Below, in pieces: positions 34,001 through 49,000 of a stretch of DNA of 64,000 bases. The position numbers and the translations under genes were made by a program. Below the pieces are notes generated by a model. The model was not told the origin of the DNA. It worked only from the letters and a program-made list of their open reading frames with translations, and made no database searches. The number at the start of each line of letters is the position of its first letter. Within the stretch, counting starts at the first letter, position 1. This DNA is from Corbicula japonica (lineage: Eukaryota; Mollusca; Bivalvia; Venerida; Cyrenidae), in NCBI GenBank assembly GCA_038501625.1, contig JAZAYU010000885.1, positions 1-64,000 on the forward strand. Direction: 5' to 3'.

Positions 34001-37000
34001 ATCACTACTTGGCATTTGGTTGCAGAAAAAACAAACTGGAGCTTTTTCTTTATATTACAATTTTAGTCTGTTGTGCCACTACCTACCCTAGAGTCCAGTT
34101 TGCCCCTACCTACCCTTCAGTCGAATGTACCATTACACCCCCACCCCCAAGTCTGGTGTGCTTCCACTACCCCTAGAGTCCATTGTGCCACTTAACCCCT
34201 GGGAGTCCAGTATGCCACTACCCCTCATACCCCTACCTCTTAGTGGGCCACTAACACCTCATACATTGCCATGTTCACTTACAGCAACATCGCCGTCAAC
34301 AGCAGACACATTGAAGAATCAAATGTTGGGGCTCTCTCACTGAGGGGCAGTTCTGGTTCCTGACCACAGTAATCCTCACTGTAGCTCGATTGGCAGTTGT
34401 TTTTTGTGGGGTACCAAGGTCATAGGCTCTCACAAATATCATTCTATAATCACAATAAAATGTTCTTTCATATTGTTAGTTGCACATAGATTAAGCATTA
34501 GGGACTTATATAGGGTGCAAAACAGTACTTTATTACCACCTTCAACAACATTTATTTATTCATGTTATTCATATTAATGTTAATAAACTTAAAAACATTA
34601 AAACAATGAAGTTTAGTAAACATTGTCACAACATGAAAAAACAAATGTATGGACTGTAGTCTATGTGTATGAAGTCTGATCAAATTAAAGACTTTGGTAA
34701 TATATACCAATTCAAACTGTAAAAGAACTTACAACAAAATGTAAAGATGTCTGAAGGAAGTTGTCCTACATCAATGATCATCTGACGAAAACAACACCAT
34801 CAGTGTTGTGTTACCAAAGTAGGTCACTGCATTTCCAGAAGTTGATGCAACAGCCTTGTATCTGACCGTATTATGTGGGGCTCTCTCATCTGCGTCAGTT
34901 GCAGTAACACGGGATATTTCTTCCCCCGAGGGTCTGGTCCTCCAGGATGTGGACTGTATATTCCAGCGGGTTGATCACTGTTGATTACAGGTTCCTGTTG
35001 ATATTCACAGTCAAAATGGCGGTGATGTAGAGAGATGGAACTCCACCATCATTCACTTGCAAGCGTACCTGACAAGATAATTTATTATTTGAAATTTATA
35101 TCTTCTCTACAAGAAGTCAAAGATTCTATAAGTCTTTCCTGACCACAAAGCGCATTAACTTCAATCAATAACCTTTTTCATTGTTATTTAAAATAACATA
35201 CATTTATCTTTAACACAAAAAGGTTTTCATTTATACTTGTGTATGAGAAATCAAATACAAAAATGCAATGCAAAACTCTTAGATAAAGAAAAGAAAATGT
35301 TTTTGCAGTTGATGTAGACCCAATCAGTGTGCACAGCTGATATGCTAGTTACTTGTTAACCCCAACCCCCCCAGTCCCTGCCAACACAAACATAAAAAGT
35401 TGGTTCATTAAAAAGTGTATTTTGGGTTACCTGTATGCTGCTAGAGTATCAAAGTCTATTTGGCTTGCAAAGAACACACTTCCTGTGGTAGAGTTGATCC
35501 AGAAATATGTTGGAGAGCTGTCATCTCCGATAATGGTGTACCTCAGTGTGTTAAATTAATAGTGCCTGTAAAATCAAAACAATTTCTATTCTTATTTAAA
35601 TAGTGTAGTGTTTAGTAAATGTCATGAATGTAATCAGTAAAAGCAACTTTCAAATGTTTGGATTTTGCTTTACAAAATTTATTTAAGTAACAAAGACAAC
35701 TTTAAACTCAAAAGTTGCATGATAAAATACTAAGAAAACTTACAATGAACAGGGAGGCTTGGCAATGGTCATATAACAGCGACCTACAAAGTGATAATTA
35801 TCCAGTCACCTCAATGATATAGAAGCATTTCAAATCTTCACGGTCCCTTGTATCGAATAGTGTTGTGTGGTGCCTTCAATAAGTATTTAATTTTAAAGTC
35901 AAATCAAATATAATTGTGTCACCTGTAGTTGGTATAAAACAATGAGATTATAAATATTTTTGTAAAGACATTTAAAAATTAATAAAAAACTATATCTTGC
36001 TACTTTGATTTTCAATAAAACACCTTTAACGACTAATACATAAATATGGAATCCACAAATGTGGTTAAATCCTTCAGACTGTAACACGATTTTAAACAAA
36101 TATTTAGTTTACTTTATAGTCAGTTTTGATTCATTTGTTTGAAGATAATGTGCTTACTACTGGGTCATTATCTCTTGCGGAGATTGTGAGGATCATGGGA
36201 ATGTCTCCAGTATTGTCATAGAATACGAGTTGTTGAGGAAGAATGGAGCTTGGAAGTTCTGTCTCACAGTCACTCTACACAATGTGTATCCATATCTGGC
36301 AGGTGCACCAAGATCTCGTGCTTGCACACATATCTGTAAATGAAGATTTCAAATTATTAACATTATATGGTAAAACTTATAAAAACTCAAGGATGCAAGG
36401 GAATAATGAAAATACTGGAGATTTCCATGCTGCTCCAGGATATCTAGCATAGATGTCTTCATTCAGGAGTGATTTAACCCTTTCCTCTACAGACCTTTAT
36501 TGCTTGAGCAAACAGTGTAGATCCAGATCAGCCACCACATCCGTGCCGTCTGATCAGGATCTGCACTGTTCACTTTATGATTCCTTATGTTATTTCTGAC
36601 CAAAATGCGACCAGTGCAGATCCTGATCAGACGGCACAGATGTGATGGCTGATCTTGATCTACACTGGTGGCACATGTGTAAAAATAAATGTGTATATAT
36701 AGAGGAGAAGGTTTAAAGATTTCTGTCCACAAATTAACTGGTTTTACTCTGATAGGTTTGGATACTCTAGGTTTTGATTTTCCTACAGCTTCATAAAATA
36801 ATATTACATGTACAACGTATTGACATGCCTTGATCACAAGGGCGAAAAGTGAAGATCTGTGCCATCATATCAGGATCTAAACCCTTTGCTTTTTGATTTA
36901 TAAGGTTATTTCGGACCGAGATGAGATCATTGCAGATCAAGATCAGAAGGCACAGATGTGCTGGCTGATCTTGATCTACACTGGTCGCCCACGCATAAAA

Positions 37001-40000
37001 ACACATATATGAAGTAAAGGGTTATTTAACACAAAAAAAACTGTGATAGTTGCTTAATTTTTTAATAATCATGGCAAAAAAAACCCAACTAAAATTGAGT
37101 AACTAATCTGAATAACAAACCCTGGTAAATCAGCCATTTTGAGTTTGAGATACAAAGGGGGGTTCAGTCCTTTACTGGAAATCCTGCATCTGACCCCAGA
37201 AACTAAACATTTTAATGCTTTGCAAAGAACCAAATTAAGCATGAAACAGGTTTTGTAATCATAATGCCAGAATATTGTGAGCACTTACATTGAAACTTTC
37301 ACGTCCAGCACTTAACAGATCTCTAACAACGTTGATTCTTCCAGTTAACTGATCAACACTGAACAGAGAAGATGTGATATCGTAATGGATCTGACCTGAC
37401 TGCAAAAGAATTCAAAGCTTTCTATTAAATCTTTCTATTTAACATCGATTCTTTTCAAATCCCTTCCATGATTTCTTTGCAAAGCAGATTTTCATCAAAT
37501 CAGTCATGTATCTTTTATCAATACATGAACAGTAATGTAACCAAGTTAACTATCGGTGCATGTAAAGTAAATTTATAACTTTTTTTTAACACATCATAAT
37601 TTGTTATAAGAAGACAAATTTAAAATACTCAAATACAGGTTTTCTCTCATCATGGAACTTTGTTCTAGTGGGTGAATCATATAATCTTCATATTTAGTAT
37701 CTTTAACAACATTTTTATAGACCACAAATGCACTTCTTTGTAAAACAAAAACTAAACAGAAAACAGAAAGGAGGCAGTTACTTGACTAGACTTAATAATT
37801 CAAATAATTGTTTGTTGCATTTACAGTACACCATACGTGTACCGAATTTAGGAATTAACCCTATGCTGCTTCAAAGTGTCCAAAGCCTTAAACTCAATAT
37901 AGTATACAATCCAAGTAGTTTACTTACGGACCTGTCACCATCCGTAGCAGCAACTTGGGTTAGGGAGAACTGGTTACTGGTAAGTTGGTTCAAAGCCACA
38001 TCACAAGATTGGTTGTTGAATGCATTTCTGACAGCACTCTTGAGGTGTAACAGGGTCATTATCTCGCAGAGCCACTTCCAGCTGTGAAAATAGATAAAAC
38101 ATTAAGCATTTCTGCCATGAAATAAGGATTATTCTGGATAAAGTATTGTAGAAGTAGGATTTTAAGATAGGATAGAGACTCAAATATAAACCCCATTAAT
38201 ATGGCATGATTAGCTATTATGCAATTTTGTATATCCACAAAGTAATGTCCCCATTTAAAAGCTGCAACCAGGAAATCCACAAACAACTGCAGTTTATGAA
38301 AACAAATGTTTTAACAGTTAATTCTAACTGAAAAATACCCATTTCAAGAAAATATTTTTTTATGTTGCAAAGTCAAAGTTTCCAAATCACAGATGGGTAA
38401 AATCACCCTTTATTTCATAATCAACAAAATTGATGTAAAAATAAAACAGTACATACCACAAGAACATTGTCTGTGATGAAAATATCACCAGAATTGACAG
38501 TGACGCCAATGTATTCTGCTGCAAGGTTGTTGCCTAATCTATTGACTGCACTGAATACCATGGTGTTGTATGGTGCCTTAAACAACAAGACACAGAAATA
38601 TAATAACAGGTTTATAGCTGCCTTTTAATACTCATAGATCTAGCTTTTTACGGCATTAGTTAAGTTGATTGTAACAGTCCTCTAAACGAGTGTCATATGC
38701 AAATAATTTCAATCCATTTATATACAGCAAAATATATATACAGTAATAATAATGAATCATCAATGGTTAACAATCTTAATGCCTGTATGCATTACTCTCA
38801 GCAATTCTTTACCATAATCCTTCTTTGTTCATTTAAGGATTGAATCAATATTAGGTGATCTCCATTTCGGTATGGAAAACAGTTGGGTTGTTTAAAGTGT
38901 GTGAAGCCCGAAGGGCTTCATGCGTACTTTAAACAATTTAACTGTTTTTCATACCCAAATGGAAATCATCAAATATCGATTCATCCTTATATTTACACAC
39001 ATAAATACTCTCATTAATACAGAAATTAAGAGAAGAATTCGTGATATTACGGCATTTTTGACTGGCTGTTGAAACAGCTACATTGACGACAAAATGAATG
39101 ACGGCACGCTTTTTCGCAGCAACTCGTGGCAAAAAGTGCGTGCTCGGCGACGTCACGTAAAAAAATATGCAACGTCCAATAAATTGTCAACAGTTCTACT
39201 TCAGCCACGCCTTTCAAATTATTACGTCACACTGTTTACCATTAGAAATTATGATTCGTTAGATGAATAAGACTTCATCGTAGAGGACGCAGTTGAAGTG
39301 TAAATATATAAGTGTAAGTTTAAAACTGTTCTGCACTCGGCCCACAATTATTAGCACTTGTCAGTAAAATGACAGATAAAAAAATAAAATAGTAATAAGA
39401 TAGCAGAAGAAACACCAAGTTTTAGCATTTCAATACATTGATTGGCTGTTTACCTGGATATCTTGATCAAAAGCTGACAGTGTAAGTATCGCTGTGCCAA
39501 GATCTTGGATCTTATTGACGGTCACAGTGTAATTATGTTGTTGCCATGGTGCATTCTGGTTCTCTGCATGCTAACATACACAGTAGTGGTGGATGACAAA
39601 TGCGGGATTCCACCATCTTGAGCCAATACACGAATCTGAAACAATCAGGTGACACCTTGAAGTACAGTGAAAAGAACTTATTGTTAATGAAGAAAAAAAA
39701 AGAAAAAGTATTTGTGACAAAGAGATAATTTCAATATTCAGACATACAATTGTTATGTTTGCAATACATGTAGACTCTCATCAAAAGGATCTATGTTTTC
39801 TAGATGTATGAAAAATGCCACTCTGACTGCTGAACAGTCTAGACATTGAACAGTCTCAAATTTCAAGTATCTGATTGGCTGAAATGGCAACCAGTCACCA
39901 GTCTAGCTAATCAGATCCTTGAGATAAGAGACTTGTTTCACTTCTCAGTTTCATAATCCTAAGATTTCATAGATGTGCAGGGTGATCTGGGTCTACACTT

Positions 40001-43000
40001 GTTGCACAAGCCTATTTTGCTATGGATGTGTCACAACCAGGCCCGGATGTTATAAAACTGGGTCTCAAATATCAAGGATATGATTGGCCGAAATGAAGAA
40101 TTCCTCCCGGATTTTCAGTTATATGATCTTCAGACCTGATTCTTGTATACAAATTAAGTAAAGCTTACAACATAGTATGAGTCTGCATAACTGATGAGTC
40201 CTGATGTGGATGTGGAGATGATGCTGGAGTTTGGGTTAATGAAGAAATGAATTGGTTCCTGGGTTGTATGATGTCTGGTTGTATGGACTCAGTAATAATA
40301 ATGCATTCCATCAGTTTTTCTGATCCCAAGTCAATTTGTCATGATAGGATGTTTATAACATTTGTTAAAAATCAAGTTTTTCATACTACTGGAAATAATT
40401 CTTTTTCTTCCATTTTTTAAAATTATGTTAATTTACTGTATGTATATAAGGTTTATAGTTATATGTGCAAAATGCTATCTATGATTGTTTTCTTAAAGGG
40501 TATATAATTTATTAACCCTTAACTCCATATATACATGTTTATGGCATGGGTGAACAGTGTAGATCCAGATCAGCCAGCTTTTTTATTTGATTTAAACATA
40601 TTTTATTGCCATTTCATATGTAATGTGATAACATACATATTTGCAATTGGTTTGGGCCACAAGTGCAGAGCTCACGTTAATGACGGCCCTCACCATACAA
40701 TTTGATAAATAACATTTGAAAAGGCACAAAATTGTAAAAATAATTGTTTAGCTGTGATAGCACATGGGTGAAACTACGCATATCAATTGTGGTGGACAAA
40801 CATTGTTGGAACCTTTCATAGCAAATGTATAAATTTTATACGTGAGCACGCTGCTTAGAATCTTTTAGTGTCTTTAATAAAATGTTGAACACATTTAAAT
40901 ATTAATTGATTATCAGCAATTGTTAGTGATCTGTTTCCAAATAGTAAAAGATCAAGATTAACATCGAAATTTTGGAGAGCTCGTAGCAAAAGAAATCTTT
41001 GGACATTATAATTTGAACATATAAGAAAAAAGTGATTTGCATCCTCAATACCATCGTTGCATCTGCATGTCGGGCTGTCAGTTAAATAATTATTATATAG
41101 GTCACTATTTAAGTTACTGCACTTATTCCTAATCCTGGCATGTACTTCACTTTGCATACTTTTCCCAGAAACGAAATACTCTGGAATACTTCTAGGACCT
41201 ACATACAAGTTTTTAAGTTTTAATTTAAAAGTTGAAATAGTAGAGCAAGATTTAATGTCAACTGGTAAGGAATTCCACAATTCAGTTGCAGACGGTACAA
41301 ACGATTTTGCAAATAGGCTGGTTCTCCTTGCAACAGAACTGAAGTTTTCAATGTTTCTCAAATTGTAGTGGCTTACATTTCTTACGAAATGGGGAAATAT
41401 ATTAGAAAATTCTTCTGGGAGCAGGCCCTTGTTTAGTTTGAACATTATACAAAGTTTTTGCATTTTACGTCTATCATCAAGTGACATCCAACCAATTTCC
41501 TGAATAAGATTGTTAATTGAGACAGATCTTGTAAGTCCTGTTACGATTCTAGCGGCTTCGTACTGTATTCTTTCTAATTTAGTTTTTTCAAATTCTGAAC
41601 ACCCGTCTAAACCGCAGAAGCATATTCTATAATTGGTCTTAAATATGAAATATATATTTGATTTAATGTTTTTCGGTTCATTTTGAATTTCAGCGCTCGC
41701 ATTAAACCTAAAACTTTTGAACATGAAGTAATAATATTGTTTATATGTTCATGCCATTTGCCATCGTCACTTAAGGTAACGCCTAAGTGCTTATGGTAGT
41801 GAGTAAAATTTAATTCAACATTATCAAAAATGAGTTTAGGCGGAACTGCTGTTTTTGAATTTGCTATGAATAGCACCTCCGTTTTGTCTGGGTTAAACTT
41901 AAACAACCATTGTTTAGACCAAGCCAATATATAATGTAAATCGTGGTTCAAAATTCCTTCTAGGTCTGCGACGTTAGACGTTGTTAGAGCAATGGATGTG
42001 TCGTCAGCAAATAAACGGGCAATACTTAATAAATTATTGACTATGTCATTCATGTAAACTAAAAAGAAAAGAGGGCATAATATAGAGCCTTGAGGAACCC
42101 CCGCTTTTATAGCTTTAATAGAAGATACACTTTGACCTACAATAACCTTTTGAGATCGGTCGGAAAGATAGTTCTCTATCCATTTAAGTAACTGACCTTT
42201 TATACCATTTTGACGCAATTTAAACAACAAGCCTTTGTGCCAAACTCTGTCAAATGCCTTAGATATGTCGCAAAAAATAATGGCGGATACTAATCTATTG
42301 TCTAGAGAGTAACAAATTTGGTTATATAACTCAATGAGTTGATATACAGTAGAGTGGTTGGGTCTAAAGCCACTTTGGTTTTTGTCGAGTAAGTTGTTGA
42401 TGTTCAAAAAGTTATATATTAAATGTTTGTACACAACGCGTTCCATAACTTTACCAACGCAACTTAAGAGGGATATTGGACGATAGTTAGAAGGAGTATT
42501 GTTGTCACCTTTTTTAAAAAGTGGAATTACAAGAGCTTTTTTCCATATATTAGGGAATATACCAAGTTGGATTGATCTATTAAACAAAATACATAGCGGT
42601 TTGCAAATGGATTTACACGTTTCTTTTAACATTTTGTTACTAATACCATCTTCGCCGATCACCTTTTTTGTTTGAAGATTTGATAAAATGTCGCAAATTT
42701 CTAACTCAGATATATTTAATTTTTTATTTATTAGGTTATTTCTAATCAAAAAGGGACCAGTGAGGATCCTGATCAGACAGCATGAATGTGCAGGCTGATC
42801 TGGATCTAAACTGGTCACAAATGCGTATATATGGAGGAAAGCGTTAAAGTTTATATTGAATTTAGTCTAGCTAAATATCCATGAATCTACGTATAGTACC
42901 AATATCTTCCTATCATAACCAAAGTCTTAACTGTACAGTAAATATATTTCTTTGCAACAATTGTTATCAATGATGGGACTGGCTCAAAACATCTAAATGC

Positions 43001-46000
43001 CATTTCACAACATAAATTTAACCCTTTTCTCCCAAGATACACTTTAATTTCGTGGGCAAACAGTGCAGATCTAGATCAGCCAGCACACTTGTGATGTCTG
43101 ATCAGGATCTACATTGTTCACATTTGGTTTTTTTATTTTTATTTCAGACTGAGATGCAACCAGTGAAGATCCAAATGTGCAATCTGATCTGGATCTACAC
43201 TCATGTAGAATCATTTATATATTTTTACCAAAATTTCCAAAATATATCTGATGCTGTTCTTAAAATCTTATTTGTCATGTTGTCTAAATTAAAATAAAAA
43301 CAGTTGCCTACAGTAATTCAACAGTGGGGAATTGTTGAATAATTTATGCAGTGATTATGCAACTAATGATGCTTTTCCTTATCCTTATATTAGGTATGCC
43401 AAACAGCATGTACACTTCTGTATTTCTCTCTACAAATACAGCGAGTTAAATGGACAATTGATTACAGAATACCTGTTAGGAATACCATCATCAGTGGCTG
43501 GGATGGTGTATGGGTTCAAGTAGAAGTAGCTGGCAGAATAGGTAAGCTGGTTGATTACATTAGATTCCATGATGCTCACCACACCACATCTAACTGTATG
43601 ATGTCAGTGATGAAAACATTCTTAATTAACTCTCAAATTTGAATATACACTTTATCACATGGGCATACAGTGTAGATTCAAATCAGCTGGCGCATTCATC
43701 TGATCTGGATCTAAACAGTTTTGCTATGTAGAAATAATCTAATGAATCAGATGATATACAATCAGTGTATATCCTGTTCAGATGCCACGAGTTTGCTGGC
43801 TGATCAGGTACAGGTCTGATACACTGTTTGCTCATGCCATACAAGTTTATCTAAAGAGTAAACGGTTAAATAAAATTTACTTTCCCAAGCCAATTATTCC
43901 AGCAATTTTTGAAGTTTGTTTAAATTTCAGAACTGTAGCCATTTTCTCGCAACAAATAAGAAACGGTATCTAAACATACAACTTGATAAGTGATAAAATG
44001 CAAATTCAAAAGAACTTAGTTTAATGTCCTACAAGTACCAACATCAAACCTGAACACATCTTTCCTTTCATCTATAAAACATGAACAGTAAGGCAATTTT
44101 TCACAACGAATAAATTCTAACCTGTCCGGCAATATTAAAAAATAAACATAAGACTTGTTAATAGTAACATTTTCTCTGAATTCTGATGAGGTTTACCTAC
44201 ACTATCAGCGTCTGATGATGTTAGCTGCACAACACTCAAACCAAGTGTGTAGTCTTTTGTGATGGTTCTTGTGTATGACTGTTCTGAGAACACTGGGGTT
44301 CCTGTTAACACTAATGGTGATGTTAGTTCTTGCTACCTGACTAGGATACGCAGTGTCGTATACTTCCAATCCAAGCTGAAACATAGAGCTAATTTAAATG
44401 TCAATGTCTAATCAATGCTGAAAGATGAAATAGTTTGATGGCATGTACAATACATGAATAAAGCTGTCTAAAAAGGTGATTGTTTCAGCATAACAGTAAT
44501 CTGAAGTTCACCGTTTATCTTCATTACATTTTTTGAGAAATTTGTTCCCACACACTGATATGACACGTTATTTATCAACAACAAAACTATGCATTACATA
44601 TGAATTAAACTGTTGATGACATGCCCACTCCCTGCATGCAAACAGTGTCTTCCCCAGGTAAAATCCTTTCTCCAGTAAAAGTGGTAAACAAGATATAAGC
44701 TTTTCTTTTTTGACAAGAACTTACAGTGTCTGAGAGACTGCCATCAGTTGTAAGCGGGTTACAGACCATAATATCTCCAGTGGTGGAATTAATCATGAAG
44801 TAGAAGGCCGCAGCAAAGTTCTGTCCAGAAAGCTGTTGTCCCTGAAATATATGTTGAAAAGTTTTGCCCTTTACTCCACATATAAGCCTTTTATCACATC
44901 GGTGACCAGTTTATATCCAGATCAGCCAGACATCTGTGGATTCCGATCTTTATCTGCAATGTTCAAATCCTGGTCAGAAATAACCCAATGAATCTAGTTT
45001 TTGAAATGTAAAAAGGATTAATGTTAAGTAAAAGTAGATTTCTCTAATTATTCAGTGTTTTTGACAATTTGACCTTTTTTAAGACTAGAGTTCCATTTTT
45101 TTCTAGCATTTAGTTTATTCCATTAGTTTTGAACTATTCTCCATGTTGCGTAAAACGTTCAAGAACTTTAATCTACATGTAAATATATTCTCCACCATAA
45201 TAAAAAAATGGTGGTATATATTACAACTGCATAAATTCCCATATAATATTGCATATTATGACCTTAAATGCATCTTTTTTGTTACCCAATGCTGAAGAAT
45301 ATAAAAATAAGACAAATTACCTATTTGTTACCCTGGGCGGAAGATTAAAAAACTGAGACAAGTCTCCATTTCAGCCATTCACATGCTTGAAATTTAGAAC
45401 AGGTCACCAATCTCAGTTTTATAATCTTAGCCTGAAGCTGGATTGTTATCCCCAACAATTACCATTAGATCATTATCATTAGCCCTGGATTGCTGATAGA
45501 TCCTCGTTCACACAGCTGTACCCACATTGATCACCATATAGTAGGGGGCATTGTTTATCCACACTGGCGGACTGCTGATAGATACTCTTTCCCATGGCTG
45601 TTCCCACATTTATCACTGTACTGTAGGGGGCATTGTTTACCCACACTGGCGGATTGCTGCTGCCCAACACATTGATTCGAACTGTTGCTGTACCAGTCTT
45701 TTCCGGTGAGGACTGATCACGGGCAAGTACAGTGAACTACAAGGATTAAAAAAATTGTTATCACAGACTCAGTATGAGGCAACTAACTGGTAAAATGCGT
45801 TGTGCAAGTCTTGAGTGATTATAAATCACAAACAAATCTTTACAAATAAAGAAATACTTTACAAGCCTTTTCTTGTATAAATGAAACAACTGCAAAGTAT
45901 TTTACACCTCAGTACCACACACAAACAGTTCAGTTTGATTTTATTTATGTGCAGTTCTCATTAGGGAGCGCATACCAGTAAGATAGCCACTTACTCGAAC

Positions 46001-49000
46001 TGGCCATGTAGAAATTATGAAATAGGGGATACTATGAAGATATTTTGACATTTATCAAGCCTAAATTAATTATAGATACAGGTTTTGTGTTTTCAAGGTA
46101 TTAAGAATATATTTGTTTAATAACTATTAGAAACCAAAAGCAGCCAGGTGATGATCAGTGTGATGCAGGGGCTTGAATTTGAAACTAGGGAAATCCTGTA
46201 TAGTAATCTGTTTCCGCTTCAGAAATTCAGTTGCATGTTTTTGGATTTATTTTGCGGAAAATCAGTAGGGATAACAGCTATTGGCTATATTCTTTTCTGA
46301 ATCTGCTGTTTCAGCTGGTTTGAAAGCAACCATTTCTGGGAGTTGTCGGTTGGACATTAATATTTTGCAAGATTTTGGGTTTCGTGAATTTTGCCTTGGC
46401 CGACTGTGCAAAAGTGATGCTTGGACTGTGTTTCAGTGTTCCTTGGATTTTTTCACGAGTTCTTCATAGCCTGAATTTGTGTTGCCTGAGTAGCTTATAG
46501 CCGTATGTTTACAGTAATCACTGATTTCTGTTTCAGGTTGTTGTTGTGGATTGATTTCATAGACTAGGTACAGAGTGTGTGTCGGAAACTGTGAAATTAG
46601 GACCGGTTACTGGCGTCCGCCGCCTTAGAATAACAGTGCCCATTTTCCAAACAGTTGTTAAACACAGATGTGAAATGGATTTATTTTCAGTTTTCATTTT
46701 GTTACCAGCTTTATTTCCATCAATACTTTTAATTTTTCTACTCTTGTAAATGTCACTTGCACTAGTAACACTCACCAAGAAGTTCATGATTGCTTAAACC
46801 TATAAACAATACTCAAGAGATAACGAAATGCTAGGTAAACTTTGATGATTCTCGTTTTCCCACCTACTTCAGGCTTTCCCCTGGAGACATCACTATGCAA
46901 TCCCATTACTGGACATTCACTACTGTACCAAGTGAACTGTCCCTTAGAAGTTCTTTGGCAGATTTTCATTGTTTTATATCAAAGCATTGGCAAGATATTG
47001 CAAACCAGTCACCATATTGGCCAATCAGATGCGAGAGATTTGAGACTGGTCTCCAGATTTAGTTTTTTTAATCTAGGGCGCATGGATTGAATCTTCCATT
47101 AACTGTAACACTTTACCTGGTCTGTGCTGACTCCAGTGCTTGTCTAAGGGAAATAAGTCCAGAGAATGGCCCAACATAAAAGTTGTCAATTGGAGTGCCA
47201 AACTGTTGCTGGATGGGTGAGTATGCCAGCCCATCCTGAAACAAGTCAAACCAAATTAACAGTATACATGTATATTTTTATAAAAATAAATTTTAGTACA
47301 GATTTAATATATGCTGTTATAAACTGCAAGTTCTTAATTGTACTTTTTTAATGATAATTCCAGGAAATCATTAATTACGGTGTTATATTCCAACTTAAAC
47401 TTAAAACAACAACCACCATTAACTGAGTACGGAAACTTACAGACATGTCAAACTTTACAGTTATTTACTTTCCAAAGTTGCTGACCTTATGAAACTCCAT
47501 TTAATTGAAAACTTCAAGGTGCTTGATAGTTCTAAATTTTTTACAGAAGCTGGTGTACAAAAATGTTCCAATTCAAGTTTATAAAAACCATGATGGCTTC
47601 TGCGACCTTCAAAGTAAATGTGACAATACAATCCAGACAGCTTCATCAAGTACATATTCCTACAGTAACATCCCAATTATTTCAAGAATAACTACAGATA
47701 TATACTTCTAACATCAACTTACCCTGTAGAAACTGGTGGCAGTGTCTTGTAGGGAATCAAAAAGTGAAATTCTAGCAGTCACAGGTTAATATAGAAGTAG
47801 ACTGGAGCATCTCTGTGGCCAATAATTTCATATTTCACAACATTCTCTGGTTGCTGAAAACACACAAGTAATGCTACTCCTGTTACATCAAGTATGGTCA
47901 TCTTGTAGTTTTATAATGGTTTTAAAAAAAATTTACTGACACAATTTAAAAACGGTTCATCTGTGCCATCTGATCTGCATCATCACTGTTAACATTTGAT
48001 CAGAAATAACCAAAAACCAAATGAATCTAAAGCTAACATAAAGCTAACAGTAGATCCTGATCAGACAGGATGGATGTGATGTCCAATCTGGTTCTAGACT
48101 GTTTACCCATGTTATAAAAACAGCATCTATTAAGATAAGAGTTAGTACAATCACTTACACTTACATCAGCATCAGTCTCATTCAGCTGCACAATGAAGGT
48201 TCCTGGGAAGGCGGTCTCAGAGATAATTGTCTGAATGTTGTTGATATTTGTAAAATCTGGCGGGAAGAGGTTACGGTTCACATTATTGTAGAGGACCTGT
48301 GTGGCAGTCAGGCTTGCATAGCTTAGATCGGCTAGGTTTCCACCATCAACAGCATACAGTCTCAACTGGAAATAATGAATAAGGCTGGTAAGGATCTAAT
48401 ATGTCAACCCGAACAACAATCCAGCTCTCAGGAAATGTCCTTGTATATCTATATTCAGCCAAATTAAACTATTTTTGTATCACCAAGAATTTTTTAAACC
48501 TTTACTCTATGGATAAGTTTTTATCCAAATGTGCACAGTGAAGCTCCAGATCAGCTATCACATTAATTCCATCTGATCTGGATTTAAACTGTTCACTTTG
48601 GTCACTTACTCCTTTCCTCCACAGACACAACTGTATTCCTTGGGCGAACAGTGTAGATTCAGATCAGCTGGCATGGATGGGCCATCTGATCAGGATCTAC
48701 ACTGTTCCCTTTTCGATTTTTTAGGTAATTTCTGACCAAAATGCGACCAGTGCAGATCCTGATCTGGATCTACACAGGTTGTAAATGCATATATATGGAG
48801 GAAAGGGATTAATCTAAACCTATCACTGAACATCTTGATTGAAAGGCATGGATGTGCCAGATGATCTGCATCTACGCTAGTCACCTATGTGATAAGAGGT
48901 GTATCCATGTAGTAAAGGTTAAATACAACATTTGGAAGCCTTAAAAACTGAGCAACAGCTACATGGAAACTACAGCTATAAAAAAATGTCCCAAGGTGTG

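Noticed and set aside
33832..34343. Two overlapping plus-strand open frames with Pro-rich ends
   Set aside because: They run through a C-rich minisatellite and oppose a cadherin exon; no domain is seen.
47236..47722. Search for the missing A exon between cadherin exons 13 and 14
   Set aside because: No segment with a DxG, xxP linker and AxDxD in order and with splice sites was found; open frames here look random.
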